From contig SMOI01000279.1 in assembly GCA_008000375.1 (NCBI GenBank), positions 1 through 40,655 on the forward strand: a DNA stretch of 40,655 nt, in the 5' to 3' direction. The notes beneath the pieces were generated by a model. That model saw only the letters and a program-made list of their open reading frames with translations, made no database searches and was not told the origin of the DNA. The position numbers and the translations under genes are program-made. Below are positions 1 through 11,750 of this stretch, one piece after another. How positions within the stretch are numbered: position 1 is the first letter of the stretch; every line of letters begins with the position of its first letter. The DNA is from Poteriospumella lacustris. Taxonomy: Eukaryota; Sar; Chrysophyceae; Chromulinales; Dinobryaceae.

Positions 1-848
1 TGCTGCTGGGGGTCGTGGCCATCGAAATGTGACTTGTGACACAAGTAGAGAGGAGTCCCTCCCATGAGAGCTTCCTCATATGCTAACGAAAAAGCCATTG
101 AGGACTTCCCGCATGCTGCTGGCCCACTGATCAAACAACTGTGGTCGTGGAAGTGTGCTCCATCGTCTGACTCCGGGTCGTTTTGACGGTCAAAGACAGC
201 CCCCAACAGCGACACTTTCGTCATTATGGCCGAGAGCAACAAACAGCAGAAGTAGCGTTACTTATAATATGACAATGCCTTGCAAGATTGTGAAGGTTGT
301 TAGCTTTTTGTTTGTTGTTGTCAACAATCACAGAGGATTCAGTGTGAGATAGAAATAGATCTAAATAAGACGCTAAACGTCTTAATGTGGCGTCTAATAA
401 GAGGACAAATGTTGTTCAGCAAGAACAAAGTTGACCCCTCTCACATCAGCTTTCTTTTTTAACGCTGATGCAACGCTGATGACACATGGTCCCTACTTTT
501 CTGGTGAGCAGATTTCGCTGCCATATCTCACTCCATAGCCAGATTTCGCTTTCTCGTATCGCTCGCGCAATATGGCATCGTGCAGGTCGCACGATGCCGC
601 AACAATGGAAGGAGAGCAAGGAGTCGCTGGCGTTTCGAAACGGTTGCACACCCGCCACTCGGTGCTGGCCATGCGGTGCGCTGTCCCTGGTGTGTTTCCT
701 GCGGAGGATCAAGGCAACCTTTCCAATGGCGTTGGGAGGTTTTTTTCTCTGTAAATGTCATCTGTCATGGGGTCAACAAAATCATAATCGAAATAGAAGA
801 CCTTGCACTATTTGAAAAGTTTGAACGGAAAACGACACACAATATATC
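1..848. other. 5' part of window, no gene recognised
   Basis: No open frame here looks like a known protein, and the short ones (under 110 codons) overlap on both strands without a family motif. The stretch holds a 15-nt odd palindrome near 32-46 (ACTTGTG, A, CACAAGT), a 7-bp stem with a CTAAA loop near 366-384 and a direct repeat AACGCTGATG near 462-482. The last part is presumably the promoter and 5' leader of the hydrolase gene starting at 849. Confidence 0.4.
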
Positions 849-1785
849 ATGTTTGGGCCTACAAAGTTTCTTGCAATTGCTCAGCAACGTAATTTGAGGC
901 TGGCCTTTGACGTTCTCACGGGAGAACAATCTTCAGAGAGCGAAGCACCCATTTTGGTGTGCATCCCTTCTTTGGGAGATACGAAGTCTGAATGTAAGAG
1001 TGCCATCTTTTCCGAATACCATTTGTGCCTCATTGTCATCTTTTTTGCATGATTCAACAGATCGACTCCTACGTCCTCTACTAGCCAAAAAAGGATTCAC
1101 TTCGGTTGCCATCGACCATCGAGGTCTCGGAGAATCTGATGTGGGGTTTACTTCTCATAAGCCAGAGGATTGCGGACAAGACTTACTGCTGTTACTTGAC
1201 CAACCCGAAATCCGAGGAAAACCTGTGGTTCTGATCGGCAACTCTTTCGGTGGCGCTGCTGCAGTTTGGGCTGCAGCAGAACGACCATCGCAAATCAAGG
1301 GAATTGTTCTTGTGGATGCCTTTGTCCGCGATCATCCTATGCCCTTTGGCGTTCCCACGTTGTTGCGCTCGTTGTTGAACCGGTGGACAGGTCCATCGTT
1401 CTGGGCGACCTATTACAAGTCTTTGTACACCATCCAGCCATCACCTGTCTCAGATTTGAAGGACTATTGCAAAACGTTGAAGGTGAATCTCAAGGAATCA
1501 GGCAGGATCGAAGCTGTTCGAGAACAGATCTTCGCCTCCAAAGCCAACTGCGAAGCGCGACTCCCAGCTATCCGGTCTTTGCCTGCGTTGGTAATTTTTG
1601 GCGACAAGGATCCTGACTTTCCTCAGCCCAAAGGGCCGGAAACCGAAGCGCAATGGATTCAAAGCAAGTTCGAGACCGGTCATCATGTCATGATCGAAGG
1701 AGCGGGCCACTACCCACAAGTGGAAAGTGCTGCGGCCGTCGCCAACCACATTTTGGAATTTCTGTCGACGCTGCGCATTGCGTAG
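849..1785 (+). CDS. alpha/beta hydrolase-fold protein
   Basis: Two exons, 849-993 and 1061-1785, are joined across a 67-nt GTAAGA...CAACAG intron. Splicing joins GDTKSE to YRLLRPLL and restores the usual first part of this fold; the product is 289 residues, a normal size for a single-domain hydrolase. Visible motifs are GDTKSEYR near the start, DHRGLGESD after strand 4, the nucleophile elbow GNSFGGAA with the catalytic Ser, an acid loop FGDKDPDF and the C-terminal GAGHYPQ with the catalytic His. The triad is therefore complete. The cap region holds no diagnostic motif, so the substrate (ester, epoxide or other) cannot be named. There is no signal peptide or membrane segment, so it is likely cytosolic. 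The start at 849 is the first ATG of the frame and gives a full N-terminus. It resembles bacterial-type hydrolases; that impression is inference. Confidence 0.88.
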
Positions 1786-3366
1786 TCCCATAAGCTGGCA
1801 TCAAGCCAACATTGGTTATCAGTAATCTTTTATTACGACGCTGGTTTGGATACTTTTCAATCGTTTTGCTCGCAGAGCACTTTTCTATCGCCTCGAGACT
1901 GAATTTGGAGCCAAACTGTAACAAGTTAACGGCTGAGCATGTCTTGGTAGTAGTTCACGGGCTTCACTCTAATGTCAATCACAGCGTCTCTTTGTGGTAG
2001 GGTCGCTGGATTGTATTGTACTCCCCATACAATAATTGCCCCAATATTGTCATTTGTCAAAAAGTGCTGTGTACAACGCAAAATTACTGTTGCGGCTCTG
2101 AGACTTTGCTGGACTTTCACAAACGTAAAGTAATCGCGGCCGATCGTCTACAGTGCGTACTTGCGACGCACCCACACAGGCATATACATTGTCGAAGAAC
2201 CAGCGACACGGCGCTTTTGTAGCGCCGCATGTTTGCGATGAAGGTTGGTGAGGCGGTCGCGAACAACGACGGCGGCATGACAGTGGTGGTGGCTCGTCCA
2301 CCACATGTTGTCGGTTCACCGCTATGCTCACTTAGGACCACAGCACTACTGCAACGCTACACGGACTGCAAGCCCTCCATTCAATTGCAACAACACTTAC
2401 GTAAACAATACGCCGAACGACGTGCATATTCTGTGTGGCCTTGGGCGGTGCGTAGTGTGACCCTCTGACTTGCCATCTTCGACATCCTTTCACACTCTTC
2501 TGTCACTTCTACGATGTAAAGCATGAAGGATTGGTTCACATTGAGTTTTTACCATGTGGGACATCGAATGAAGCGTGAATCTCGTTTTTCTGATCAATAT
2601 TTCGAAAGTTCTAGCAGATCTATGACACGAAAAAAGTAGGAAACCAAAAATGTCACTCGTATTTGTATCGTAATCCACAAGGTATACCGCAAAAGAATGT
2701 AATTTTTATAATCATTGACTTAACTATCCATAATACACATATTACTATGTTTTTCTACCATTTTCTAACTTAATTGATGGTTTTCTAATCGGCCAACGAT
2801 AATGAGATATCCAGACACAGTCCTCTTCTGTTCCAGGTTTCAGTCTCGCAACTGAGCAATTTTCCAAGATATTTCGTCATAGCATGATAAAAGAACATAT
2901 TTAAATGTTACTACGGGCAGTTTATGTTGATTACTATCCAATGGCTTCAACAGGAGGGCAAAATCTGGAAGAATACGTTCATTGGATGTCGCCCTATCTT
3001 GTTTGTATCGGTAGTCTATACTGTGACATATTTTACAAAAACTGCGCTCACCCAATCGTTTGATGCATCCAAGTAAAGCATATACGTTTGTGGATACTCT
3101 GGAAGAGATCTAAATGGCGATACACTACTGACGTTTACATGTCTGGCAATGGGTACGAAAGTTGAAAGTACCAACACACCTTACTTAGCAGTTAAAAGCT
3201 TAAAGGTCGTCTACATTAGAGGTTTATATGGAGGTAACCGCCGCACAGTTCCCACACACACCTCCGCCGAACTCCTGCATCTTTCAGTCATGCAGTATTG
3301 TCTCGCTGATGATGGGCAGGGTAATCACAACACACGGAATCAATTGCTTTCCGATGGAATAGCACT
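1786..3366. other. intergenic, no gene recognised; AT-rich core
   Basis: About 1.6 kb between the hydrolase and the BspA-like gene. Open frames are all under 100 codons and match no family I know. From roughly 2490 to 3130 the DNA is clearly more AT-rich than the rest of the window, with runs such as TAATTTTTATAATC. It may hold the 3' end of one transcript and the promoter of the next. Confidence 0.4.
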
Positions 3367-4914
3367 ATGAATGCCTCGGGCGTGTTCGTCTTCCACCAGC
3401 TTCGAGCACACGCGCTGTATTCGGCGGATGAACGATTCATTGAGGAGGAGGGTCTTCGTAGAATTCGATGGGCGACGGTGATTCAGCTGTCATTGTTGCG
3501 TTTTGCGTCCAGCAAGCTGATGAAGAACATCCCAGAGGAGTTGAGACGCGCTGTTCTAAGCTACCTCTCCCTTCCGCTGACAAATGACACGTTACCAGCT
3601 GCAGTTGGACTGTGGACAGGATCCGATGCGCAATGGAAATCGAGATGCCAAGCTTTGTACGGTCCTATTTCGCAGTGGGATGTCCGTCAAGTGACGAATC
3701 TGTCGCATCTTTTCAAAGACCGGGCGTCTTTCAACGATGACTTGTCGCGTTGGAATGTGTCGCAGGTCGTTACCATGGCATCCATGTTTGAAAATTGCGC
3801 AGCTTTCAACCAGCCGTTGGATTGCTGGGACGTATCACATGTGATGACAATGAGTCATCTCTTCGAAGGATGTGCAATGTTCAATCAACCACTGGATCGG
3901 TGGGATGTGTCGTCCGTGACCGATATGAGCGGAATGTTCTCAACGGCTACCAGTTTCAATCAACCGCTTCACACTTGGAATATCAGTGCTGTCCGTTGTA
4001 CTGCGCACATGTTTTCGAGAGCTCAATCGTTCGATCAAGATTTGGTAATGTGGAATGTTGGCTCTGTGACCGACATGTCTTTCATGTTTGCCGGTGCGAC
4101 GGCGTTCAATCGAGATCTCTCGACATGGAATACGTCGTCAGTCACGACTATGCAGGGGCTATTCAACGGTGCATCTGCTTTCAACGGCTCCCTTCAATCT
4201 TGGAATGTATGCAGGGTGAAAGACATGAACAGTCTCTTCTGTGGCGCATCCTTGTTCAATCAGCCGTTGGATGACTGGGACGTGTCGTCGGTTTGCACGA
4301 TGAATTCGCTGTTTTCGTACGCATCATCCTTCAACCAGCCTCTGAACAGCTGGGATGTTGGTCGTGTACGAAGTATGGCTGATGTTTTCTACGCGGCCCG
4401 TGTGTTCAATCAGCCGCTGAATCGCTGGGACGTCTCCGAGGTGGCGACGATGTTTGAAATGTTCAAACGAGCGGCATCATTCAACCAAGACCTGTCCTCG
4501 TGGCAAGTGTCGAGAGTCCGTTCCACCGCGCTAATGTTCGAAGAAGCAACGAGTTTCAACGAGTCGTTGGCGAACTGGGAGCTCGAAGCTTGTGATGATA
4601 TGCGTGCCATGTTTCGAGGGGCGGTGTCGTTCAACCAAAATCTGTCGAGTTGGAGAAAGCTGCAACGAGTTACCTCTGTTGAGGGGATGTTTGAAGGCGC
4701 GGTGGCTTTCAATCAATCAGTAGCGTCTTGGCAGCTACCTAACGTGACCGATTTTAGGCGAATGTTTCGTGGCGCAGTATCCTTCGCCCCGCCTCAACGC
4801 GTGGAGTCACAGTGGGCAATTGATCCGAAAACCCCGCTTCTGCAATCGCATAACATGTTTGAAGGGGCAACAGCATATATTGCGTTACATAAAGAGGGTA
4901 TGGGGTTAAAATGA
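3367..4914 (+). CDS. BspA-like (DUF285-type) 25-residue repeat protein
   Basis: Single exon, 515 residues. From about residue 103 to the end it is built of about 15 tandem 25-residue units with the pattern W-[DN]-V-S-x-V-T-x-M-x-x-M-F...A-x-x-F-N-Q-x-L. This is the BspA/DUF285 signature, a leucine-rich-repeat relative also found in Mycoplasma surface proteins and in many protists. The last two or three units are degenerate. The segment before the repeats (IPEELRRAVLSYLSL, then LWTGSD and YGPISQWDV) matches the usual lead-in of such proteins and vaguely recalls an F-box. There is no clear signal peptide. An in-frame ATG at 3520 (464 residues) begins just before the conserved lead-in and may be the true start; the first 51 residues show nothing conserved. 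Function in protists is unknown; a binding or adhesion role is inferred only from bacterial relatives. It converges on the kinase at 5064. Confidence 0.88.
   Translation: MNASGVFVFHQLRAHALYSADERFIEEEGLRRIRWATVIQLSLLRFASSKLMKNIPEELRRAVLSYLSLPLTNDTLPAAVGLWTGSDAQWKSRCQALYGPISQWDVRQVTNLSHLFKDRASFNDDLSRWNVSQVVTMASMFENCAAFNQPLDCWDVSHVMTMSHLFEGCAMFNQPLDRWDVSSVTDMSGMFSTATSFNQPLHTWNISAVRCTAHMFSRAQSFDQDLVMWNVGSVTDMSFMFAGATAFNRDLSTWNTSSVTTMQGLFNGASAFNGSLQSWNVCRVKDMNSLFCGASLFNQPLDDWDVSSVCTMNSLFSYASSFNQPLNSWDVGRVRSMADVFYAARVFNQPLNRWDVSEVATMFEMFKRAASFNQDLSSWQVSRVRSTALMFEEATSFNESLANWELEACDDMRAMFRGAVSFNQNLSSWRKLQRVTSVEGMFEGAVAFNQSVASWQLPNVTDFRRMFRGAVSFAPPQRVESQWAIDPKTPLLQSHNMFEGATAYIALHKEGMGLK
3676..4870 (+). 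repeat. 75-nt coding tandem repeat (25-residue units)
   Basis: About 15 units of 75 nt encode the BspA-type repeats. Units are diverged in DNA but keep TTCAAYCARCC (FNQP) and TGGGAYGT (WDV) blocks at a constant spacing. Unit gain or loss by recombination is therefore plausible. Confidence 0.85.
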
Positions 4915-5063
4915 AAAAGCGGAGGACTTATGAAGTGACATGAATATATGATAAGAGAAACGGATCAGGACATGAGCGTTACAGGATTGAGTCCTGATAG
5001 ACCATGTCGAGGCTACACTCTGCCCCAAGCGTGTCTACATCAGAAAAGATCGGTGATTATCGT

Positions 5064-8000
5064 TCAAACAGCAACAATTACAAATATTGTCTCAGGCGTA
5101 CCATATACCGTGTCAATGAATAATTCCACTCGGAACGGCTTCTGAAGAACTCCATTGGCACCTGCGTTTAGCAGAGCGCGGCGATCAACAGCATCGACAA
5201 TGGCTGACAATGCAAGAATACATCCGTCGTAACCCAGAGAGCGCAAGCGGGCTATTGTTTCTGGTCCATCCATTCCTGGCATGTGATAGTCCATTAAAAT
5301 CACATCTACCACTGGCGGATGAAAGGGGTTGGAATCGTTGAGGCTCTGGAAGTTTTGGTTATCTGGCGTGCTTCGATCATTAACGCTCGATGGAGTACTG
5401 GCTATCGATAGATCTAAATTTGTAGAGTGCATCCAGTTCTCGATGGATTGATTCAGAACGGCATCAAGTTCGTTGGCGGTGTCGGCGACATACTGTTCCG
5501 GACCCAGTCCGCCTCCTGGCGGCGTTATCGACCCTCTAACTTCGTCCCAGAGAATGGCGGCCTTCGCGTCGTCGTCTTCTTCGATGTGGTTCTGTTTGGC
5601 AGTGTGCTGTCCGTTGGAGACATTTTTCATCGCCTGGGTAATGAGATCAATAGCTTCGTATCCATTGCTCGCGTGACTGACGACGGCCCCGATGGTTGAG
5701 ACCAACACTCTTTCGACCATTTTTCTCGCAATGACAGAGTCGTCAGCTATGAGTACATGAAGAGGCTCGATCGATAAGCATGGTGATATCTCGTGTTTCG
5801 TCGTTTCAGTACTCGACGAGGAACCAATGCTCTTGTCGATGGCAAATTCAAAAATGGGCAGGCTTAAATTGATCGAATTATTTCGTGGAGACAAAGATCC
5901 ACTCTTCAGAGATCTCGCGTGATTTAACTTCGATACTACTCCACGGTGGCCGTAAGACTCTCGAGGATCAGATGTTGGTGATGCACTCGCACGGTGATCA
6001 GAGTGGTAACTGCGGGTCGCCAGGAAATGGCTGTTGTTGGAGGGGGTTCGTCGCGGTTGAGACCGAGGAGAGGTTTCTGCAACGGTCTGTGAGGATTCGG
6101 CGGGAAGTATTTCTGCCAGCATTTTGTGGTCGAATGCACGTCCTGTCGCGGTCTCGGATGAGGAGTTTACGTCAGCGGTCCCGCTTTTGTTGGATGAAAG
6201 AGGTGTGCTGTTTCCAATCTTGGATGGTTGTGCGCTTCGGAAGATTCTACTTGCCGGGGCTGCGATAGACAACCTTCTGCGTTCGCGTTTGGATTTGAAG
6301 ACTGGGTCCGCAGCGTATCCAACGCTTTGGTCGCCAATTAGAGATGAAGGTGGCTCAAAGGACGCTGGGATTGCAAAGTAAAATCGACTTCCCATTCCCT
6401 CACCATTGGATGTGGCACCGATCGTTCCGTGGTGCAGCTCAATGATGTTTTTTGAAACTATTCAGATCACAGGGCATGAAAATGACAATCAACGTCAAAG
6501 TGCATTTATTTCAACTTACGAAACAAACCCAGCCCTGATCCCTTTCCGCCTTGAAGTTTGCTCGGATCGATTTGAACGTACTGGCCAAATAAGCGTAATA
6601 GATTTTCTTGTGAAATTCCCACCCCATTATCAACGGTTTCAAAGTGTAATTGCCCCGAATACTGCGTGTTCGAGCGTGACAGTTCTGTAGGCACCTCACC
6701 GTTGGATGATGATGGTTTGTTTGCATCAAACCAAGAGCGAATATGAATATTTCCTTTGTTGCATCTTGTAAACTTCATCGCGTTTGTGAGGAAATTGCGA
6801 ATGACTTGGTCCATTTTTTGGCAGTCGACGGTGATATACACATTTGTTAGTGACGCGTCCATGTCAACAGCAACGGTTTTCCTGTCCATCAACAATTGTC
6901 TTCTGAAGGGTCGAATACTGTTCAGAAGAAAGTCTTTTGCGAATAGACGACCATTCTCAAGGGAGACCATCTTATTTTCCATCTTGTCATAAAGTAGTAA
7001 ATCATTGAGGATTTGCAACGCCGCTTCACACGAAAATTGACAGTCTTCATTCATCTCTTGCAAAGTGTCGTGATCGATTTCATCGGCCTCCACGGCAGTT
7101 TGCAAACATTGCAACCCAAGAAGTGCTGTACTCAGTGGCGATCGTACTTCATGCACAATGTACCGCAAGATAGCTTTCGTTTCATTCTGCAACAAAAGGG
7201 AATCGAAATGAGAGTTTACAAGTGAAGAGACGAGTACTCATGCTTACCATCATTCTTTCGTTTTGCAACACTTCACTGAAACGATTCCCGAGAATTCGAA
7301 GGGGAATAATAGCAGTGACGGTAATGATAACTGTATGACTTCGGATTTCACTGTAAAGAAGCTGGTTTGGATCATCACCAGAATTCCATCGGAATACAAT
7401 TTTTTCAATGCAATCCAGTATCAAGCAACATCCGAGAGACAGAGACAATGCAATGGATGTTAATCGATGGAGAACTGTGAGAGGAGACTCCTTGAATTGT
7501 AGCTTGTGTCGTGGTTTGCTGTTGAGTGATGCTTTCGAACGATTTGCTGATTGCTCGCGAATAATTTTCAACTGCTTCACTGAATGGGCTATCAGGAAGC
7601 ACGACTGCAAAACAGTCCAACCGTTTGATGCGATCAGAAGATTCATTCGCCAGCTATGTGAGAGAAACTTGCTGATGTCAGATCGTGGTCGTGATGTCAG
7701 CAAGCGCACGACTGTTAGTCCCCACATCGATGCAACTGTTGATAGACTCAAAATGGGATCCCAAGTATTTTGTTCGAAGGTTGCTGCTCTTTCCATTACC
7801 CCAAATACAGCAATCGCTTTCCCAAAATGTGACCAGCATACTAATGCATCGATTTCATCTCGAGAGTAGAGAAATGAAGTGATCGTCGATGAGAAAACAA
7901 GGGACAGTATCAAGACACCATATCCCCAGTTGCATCGACTGAAGGTTGGATCCACAGGAGGAAACGCAAATTCAATAGCACTTTCAACCAAATATTCGCA

Positions 8001-8198
8001 TCCCAATACAAACAAAATTGTTGTTCCTGCGATTTGCAGCGAATTGACGTCATAGCCTCCATATCTGATAGTGCTGGGTTCCACTCTTTCAGGTACTATG
8101 AGCACAAGGCTTATGAGACTCAACGACAAGCACAGCAAGAAGATATGGAATCCGTTAAATTGGCTTAATGCATTGAGAAGAAAGGGGAGCATCTTCAT
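5064..8198 (-). CDS. membrane hybrid histidine kinase with split receiver domain
   Basis: Three exons (8198-7248, about 7186-6520, 6457-5064) with introns of about 61 and 62 nt give 1003 residues. The first ~300 residues form about eight hydrophobic segments with no PAS or GAF domain. The kinase core follows: phospho-acceptor H329 in YIVHEVRSPLS, N-box NFLTNAMKFT, G1 DNGVGIS, G2 GSGLGLF, then LSKNIIELHHG. A Ser-rich linker (about 560-770) leads to a C-terminal receiver with acidic pair D778/D779 (LIADDS), phospho-acceptor D929 (ILMDYHMPGMDG) and K979 (QKPF). D779 and D929 are 150 residues apart instead of about 45, so roughly 105 low-complexity residues interrupt the receiver. Likely role: membrane sensing and phosphorelay to an HPt protein; the signal is unknown. 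The start at 8198 is the first ATG and matches the paralogue; a GTG-headed extension upstream follows a TTTTTTCAG that could be a splice acceptor, so an extra 5' exon is possible. Confidence 0.9.
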
Positions 8199-8695
8199 GG
8201 AAAACGTCGATACTCTTGTCAGTGTAGCATGGAGGTCCTGAAAAAACACTGGTTCTGGTTGGAATTGATGAGGTAGAAGCTCTTGAAGATGAAAAAGATG
8301 CTGACACAGGTTGATATTGACGAAAGAGAGGAAAGGGGAGGGAAAGGACGATTGGAAAGGAAGGAAGGGCCTTAAAAAACGAGCATCGATTGTCCCTTGA
8401 CTGCCTGGTTGAGGGCATCAAACGGACGGACATGCTGTGGTACAGAGTTCTGAGCCACAGTTCTGGGAGGCACAACGCAACGCCGTCGTCAGGGTCGTGT
8501 CAGCAGCCCAGCAGAGATTATATTTCTTGCAAAGTCTACTCATCTCCATCTCACTCACGACCCAAAGAAAATAGGAGAAAGAGAATCTACAATTGAAGAC
8601 TACTTTTTCAAGTTCAGTGCGTCACAGTGAAGTTCAGTGCATTTTCCTTGGCGAGTTGCCGAAACAATTGATCGCCAGCGCTTCATTGATTCCTT
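8199..8695. promoter_or_regulatory. divergent intergenic region between two hybrid kinases
   Basis: The 497 nt separating the two head-to-head kinase start codons must hold both promoters. A 15-nt repeat, AGTTCAGTGCRTYWC-like, occurs twice near 8613-8645 (AGTTCAGTGCGTCAC and AGTTCAGTGCATTTT). No known operator motif was recognised. Confidence 0.5.
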
Positions 8696-11600
8696 ATGAA
8701 ACCTCCTTTTTATCGGTTGTTCCGTAAGGATCAAGAATCAATTAATTTCTACACCATTGCTGGTGTAGAGAGCGCATTGCTGACTTTCTATGCAGTGTAT
8801 GTCCTCGCTTCACATTTCATTCAGTTCCACAAGGAGTCCAGCCTGGTTGGCCAATCGTGTGTATCGTCAGACTCACCAGAATATGTGTGGAGGATTGCGG
8901 CAACAGCGATTGCTGTTCCGTTAATAATAGAGTTCATTTTGGATTTTGCTGTCAGTTTTCTTTATCCAGTGGTTCCCCATGCGACTGGCGGAAAGCACCA
9001 TGCCTTGGAGGACCGTTTAGGACACGGTATACTGGTCGCTTCGTTACTTCCCGTCTCATTCGTTGTGATTTGGTTATTCGGTCCCGCAGTGTGCAATTTC
9101 CGAGACGCATTCGTTAGCATTGGGCACAGCATGGTTGTCTGTGGCGTCTTAGGAAAACTGGAGACATTTAGCAGTGACATTTGGCACCAAAGCGATGCAA
9201 TTGTGGTGTTAACCCTCTTTTTTGGCGCTCAAGTAAGTCTCTTGAGCGGTATTAGAGTGGTTGAAGGCGTCGTCACGTACACTTCGACGGCATTGCAAGT
9301 TGCGTGCGCGCTAAAGCTGCTGAGTACGCTCATTTTCCTCACGTCATCGCGAAACATTCAACTCGTGTTCCAAGAGATCGACGAAAAGCAGGCCAATTTC
9401 TTCATCACTCGAAAGTATCTGTGTTCCACGCTTTTTGTTGGTTTGTCGCTCTTCATGTTCTCGAGTACGTACTATTGTTACCAAGCGTACATCAACTTAC
9501 CCCAGCCGATCGAAATCCTGTCGACTCGCATCATGGTGACGATCGCTGGCGTGATCGTCACTGCCATTCTACCGGGAAGAATCATGAGACGAGGCTTACA
9601 AGCCGTGCAACAGACGGCTGCGATTCAGGTACGTATATGGTGTGCTGTAGAGCTGTATGAGGTTGCTCGTCTGACGTTGTTGTGAACACAGCGAGAAATG
9701 AGCTACAAGAAGACGTTTGTGCGATACATTTCGCATGAAATTCGTTCACCTCTGTCAAACACCAGTCTCGGATTGGATTGTCTGTTGGATGTATTGAAGT
9801 CGGAGCGGCGATTGAATCGCGCCGAGTTGGTGGACATCTCGCGCGACTGCAAAATGACTTGCACCTCCGCGTTGCAAACGTTGAACGACCTGCTGCTATT
9901 TGACAAGATCGAAAGTCAAATGCTGGCTCTGGAGCGTACCACGGTGATGAGTTACCAGTATCTCACACAGTACACCGCCTTCTACGGTCGGCAGTTGCAG
10001 GCGGCGGGTGTAGGTTACGAGGTCGACATCGACGTCCACTTGACGCATATGTATCTGGACGTGGACACGTTGAAGATGGAGCAGGTGATTCGCAACTACA
10101 TTTCCAATGCCATGAAGTTCACGAAGGCCCCCGGGTCGATCACGGTGCGCGCGAAGCTGACGTCGTACGACCAGTCCACGCTGCTGCACCACCATCAAGA
10201 GAAAATGGCCAAGGGCAGCGCCCCGACCAACTTGTCGATCGCGGCCATGGAGCAGTTGCAAATGCACGCCTCAACGCCAGTGGTCCGGTTTGAGGTGGTC
10301 GACAGCGGTGCGGGTATCTCCGCGGTAAGTTGTTTTCCGCCGGCCGAACCCGACGTGTTGCGTTGTTCTGACGAGGGGTGTGTCGCGACGGTTGAACAGG
10401 AAAATCAGAAGAAGCTGTTTCAGCAGTACATGCAGGTCGATGCCAACAAGCTGCAGGGAGGCAAGGGCTCGGGCCTGGGGTTGTGGAGTAAGTGCCTGTC
10501 GTCGTCCGTCTGTGTCCACTGCGTGTGCTCATCCGTCGCCTCTCTGTCACCCCACTGTAGTCTGCAAAACGATTGTGGAGATGCACGGTGGCTGTGTCGG
10601 TGCCTGTTCGCCCGGTGAAGGGCAAGGAAGCACGTTCTTCTTTGAATTGCCGCTGAAGGAGCGCATATCGTCGTCGTTCGCAGCATCGCCTGAGGTACCG
10701 ACGGCTGCCTCGAGCACCGAGACGAAAATCGCTGCGCGTGGAAGCCGAATTAGCTCTCAGAGCGCTCGCGGTACCAGTGATCTGTCGGCAGAAGGTGTCG
10801 AAGCAGACGCACCTCAGCTGAAGCCTCGTCTGCGCAGCCAGCGACGCTACTCGTCGTCGCCCAACGTGCTGCCTCCTCTGTCCGGCGTTGCATCGACGAC
10901 TGCTCCGGTCTCCGCGAATTCGCGGTCGGTGGCAGCGGCTCCACCAGCTGCTGGCGTGGCATCTTCGGAAAACCGCGTTGACTTTGAAGATCCCGTTGCG
11001 AAGATGCAGAGGGCGTCGTCGATGTCCGCCTCGACGATGTCGCCGCACGTGCGGTCGGTCGTGACGAGTCGAGTGAACGGCCGCGTCTCGTCCCCAAATC
11101 TCCCTGCCCCCTCCACGCGATCGCGCATTCAACGAACTCAGTCACCGGCCATCGAGACCGCTGCTCCATCGGCAAGTACCGCCGCCAAGGCTTCGCGTAA
11201 CTCGCGGTCCGACGTCGACCAAGACAAGCGGGACACTGGTGACGATGATATCTGCTCCGTCCTCAGCAACGAGTCGCCTCCTGACCACCCCGTGCCCCGC
11301 ATTCTAACGTCGTGTATCTCTCCACAGTTCAATGTGCGACGCGACCAATTGCTGCGCACGTGGACCCAGCGTCAAAAATGGACCGTGTTGGTGGCCGACG
11401 ATTCGATCATTTGCCGCAAACTCATGTTGCGTCTGCTGCAGCCCTTCGCGACCACCATTTTGCAGGCGAGAGACGGCTTGGAAGCCATCGAAATCGCTGC
11501 GAATCACCCCGATCCGATCGATTTGATCTTCGTGGACCACTATATGCCGACGCTGGCCGGGCCCGAGACGATTCACAAGTTGCGGACCGAACTGCGCTTC

Positions 11601-11750
11601 GATGGTTTGATTCTCGCTGTGAGCGGTGCCATGGCGAAGGAAGAGCAGGAGGCGCTGCTGACAGCGGGTGCGGACATCTCGCTGGGTAAGCCCTTTGATG
11701 TGCGCTCATTTCAGTCGATAATCTTCGACAGCGTCGCCGCTTCGCCGTGA
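8696..11750 (+). CDS. membrane hybrid histidine kinase (paralogue of the divergent neighbour)
   Basis: Four exons (8696-9628, 9692-10324, 10400-10487, 10561-11750) separated by introns of 63, 75 and 73 nt give 947 residues. Residues about 20-293 contain some eight hydrophobic helices that align with those of the divergent neighbour (for example GHSMVVCGVLGKLETF against GKAIAVFGVMERAATF). A short linker leads to H326 in YISHEIRSPLS, N450 of the N-box (NAMKFT), D515 of G1 (DSGAGIS) and G2 GSGLGLW at 545-551. A Ser/Ala/Arg-rich linker precedes a compact receiver with D831/D832, phospho-acceptor D877 (FVDHYMP) and K928 (GKPFD). All catalytic residues are present, so it should autophosphorylate and pass phosphate to its receiver. 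The 75-nt second intron has no in-frame stop, so a retained form adding 25 residues inside the ATP-binding domain is possible. Signal and output are unknown. Confidence 0.9.

Noticed and set aside
366-384. TAAGACG-CTAAA-CGTCTTA stem-loop
   Set aside because: A 7-bp stem without a T-run, partner or gene context; expected by chance in this length of AT-rich DNA.
8199-8249. 17-codon GTG-started extension of the minus-strand kinase
   Set aside because: A nuclear gene should not start at GTG; the stretch begins at a TTTTTTCAG that could be an intron acceptor, and the paralogue fits the ATG at 8198.
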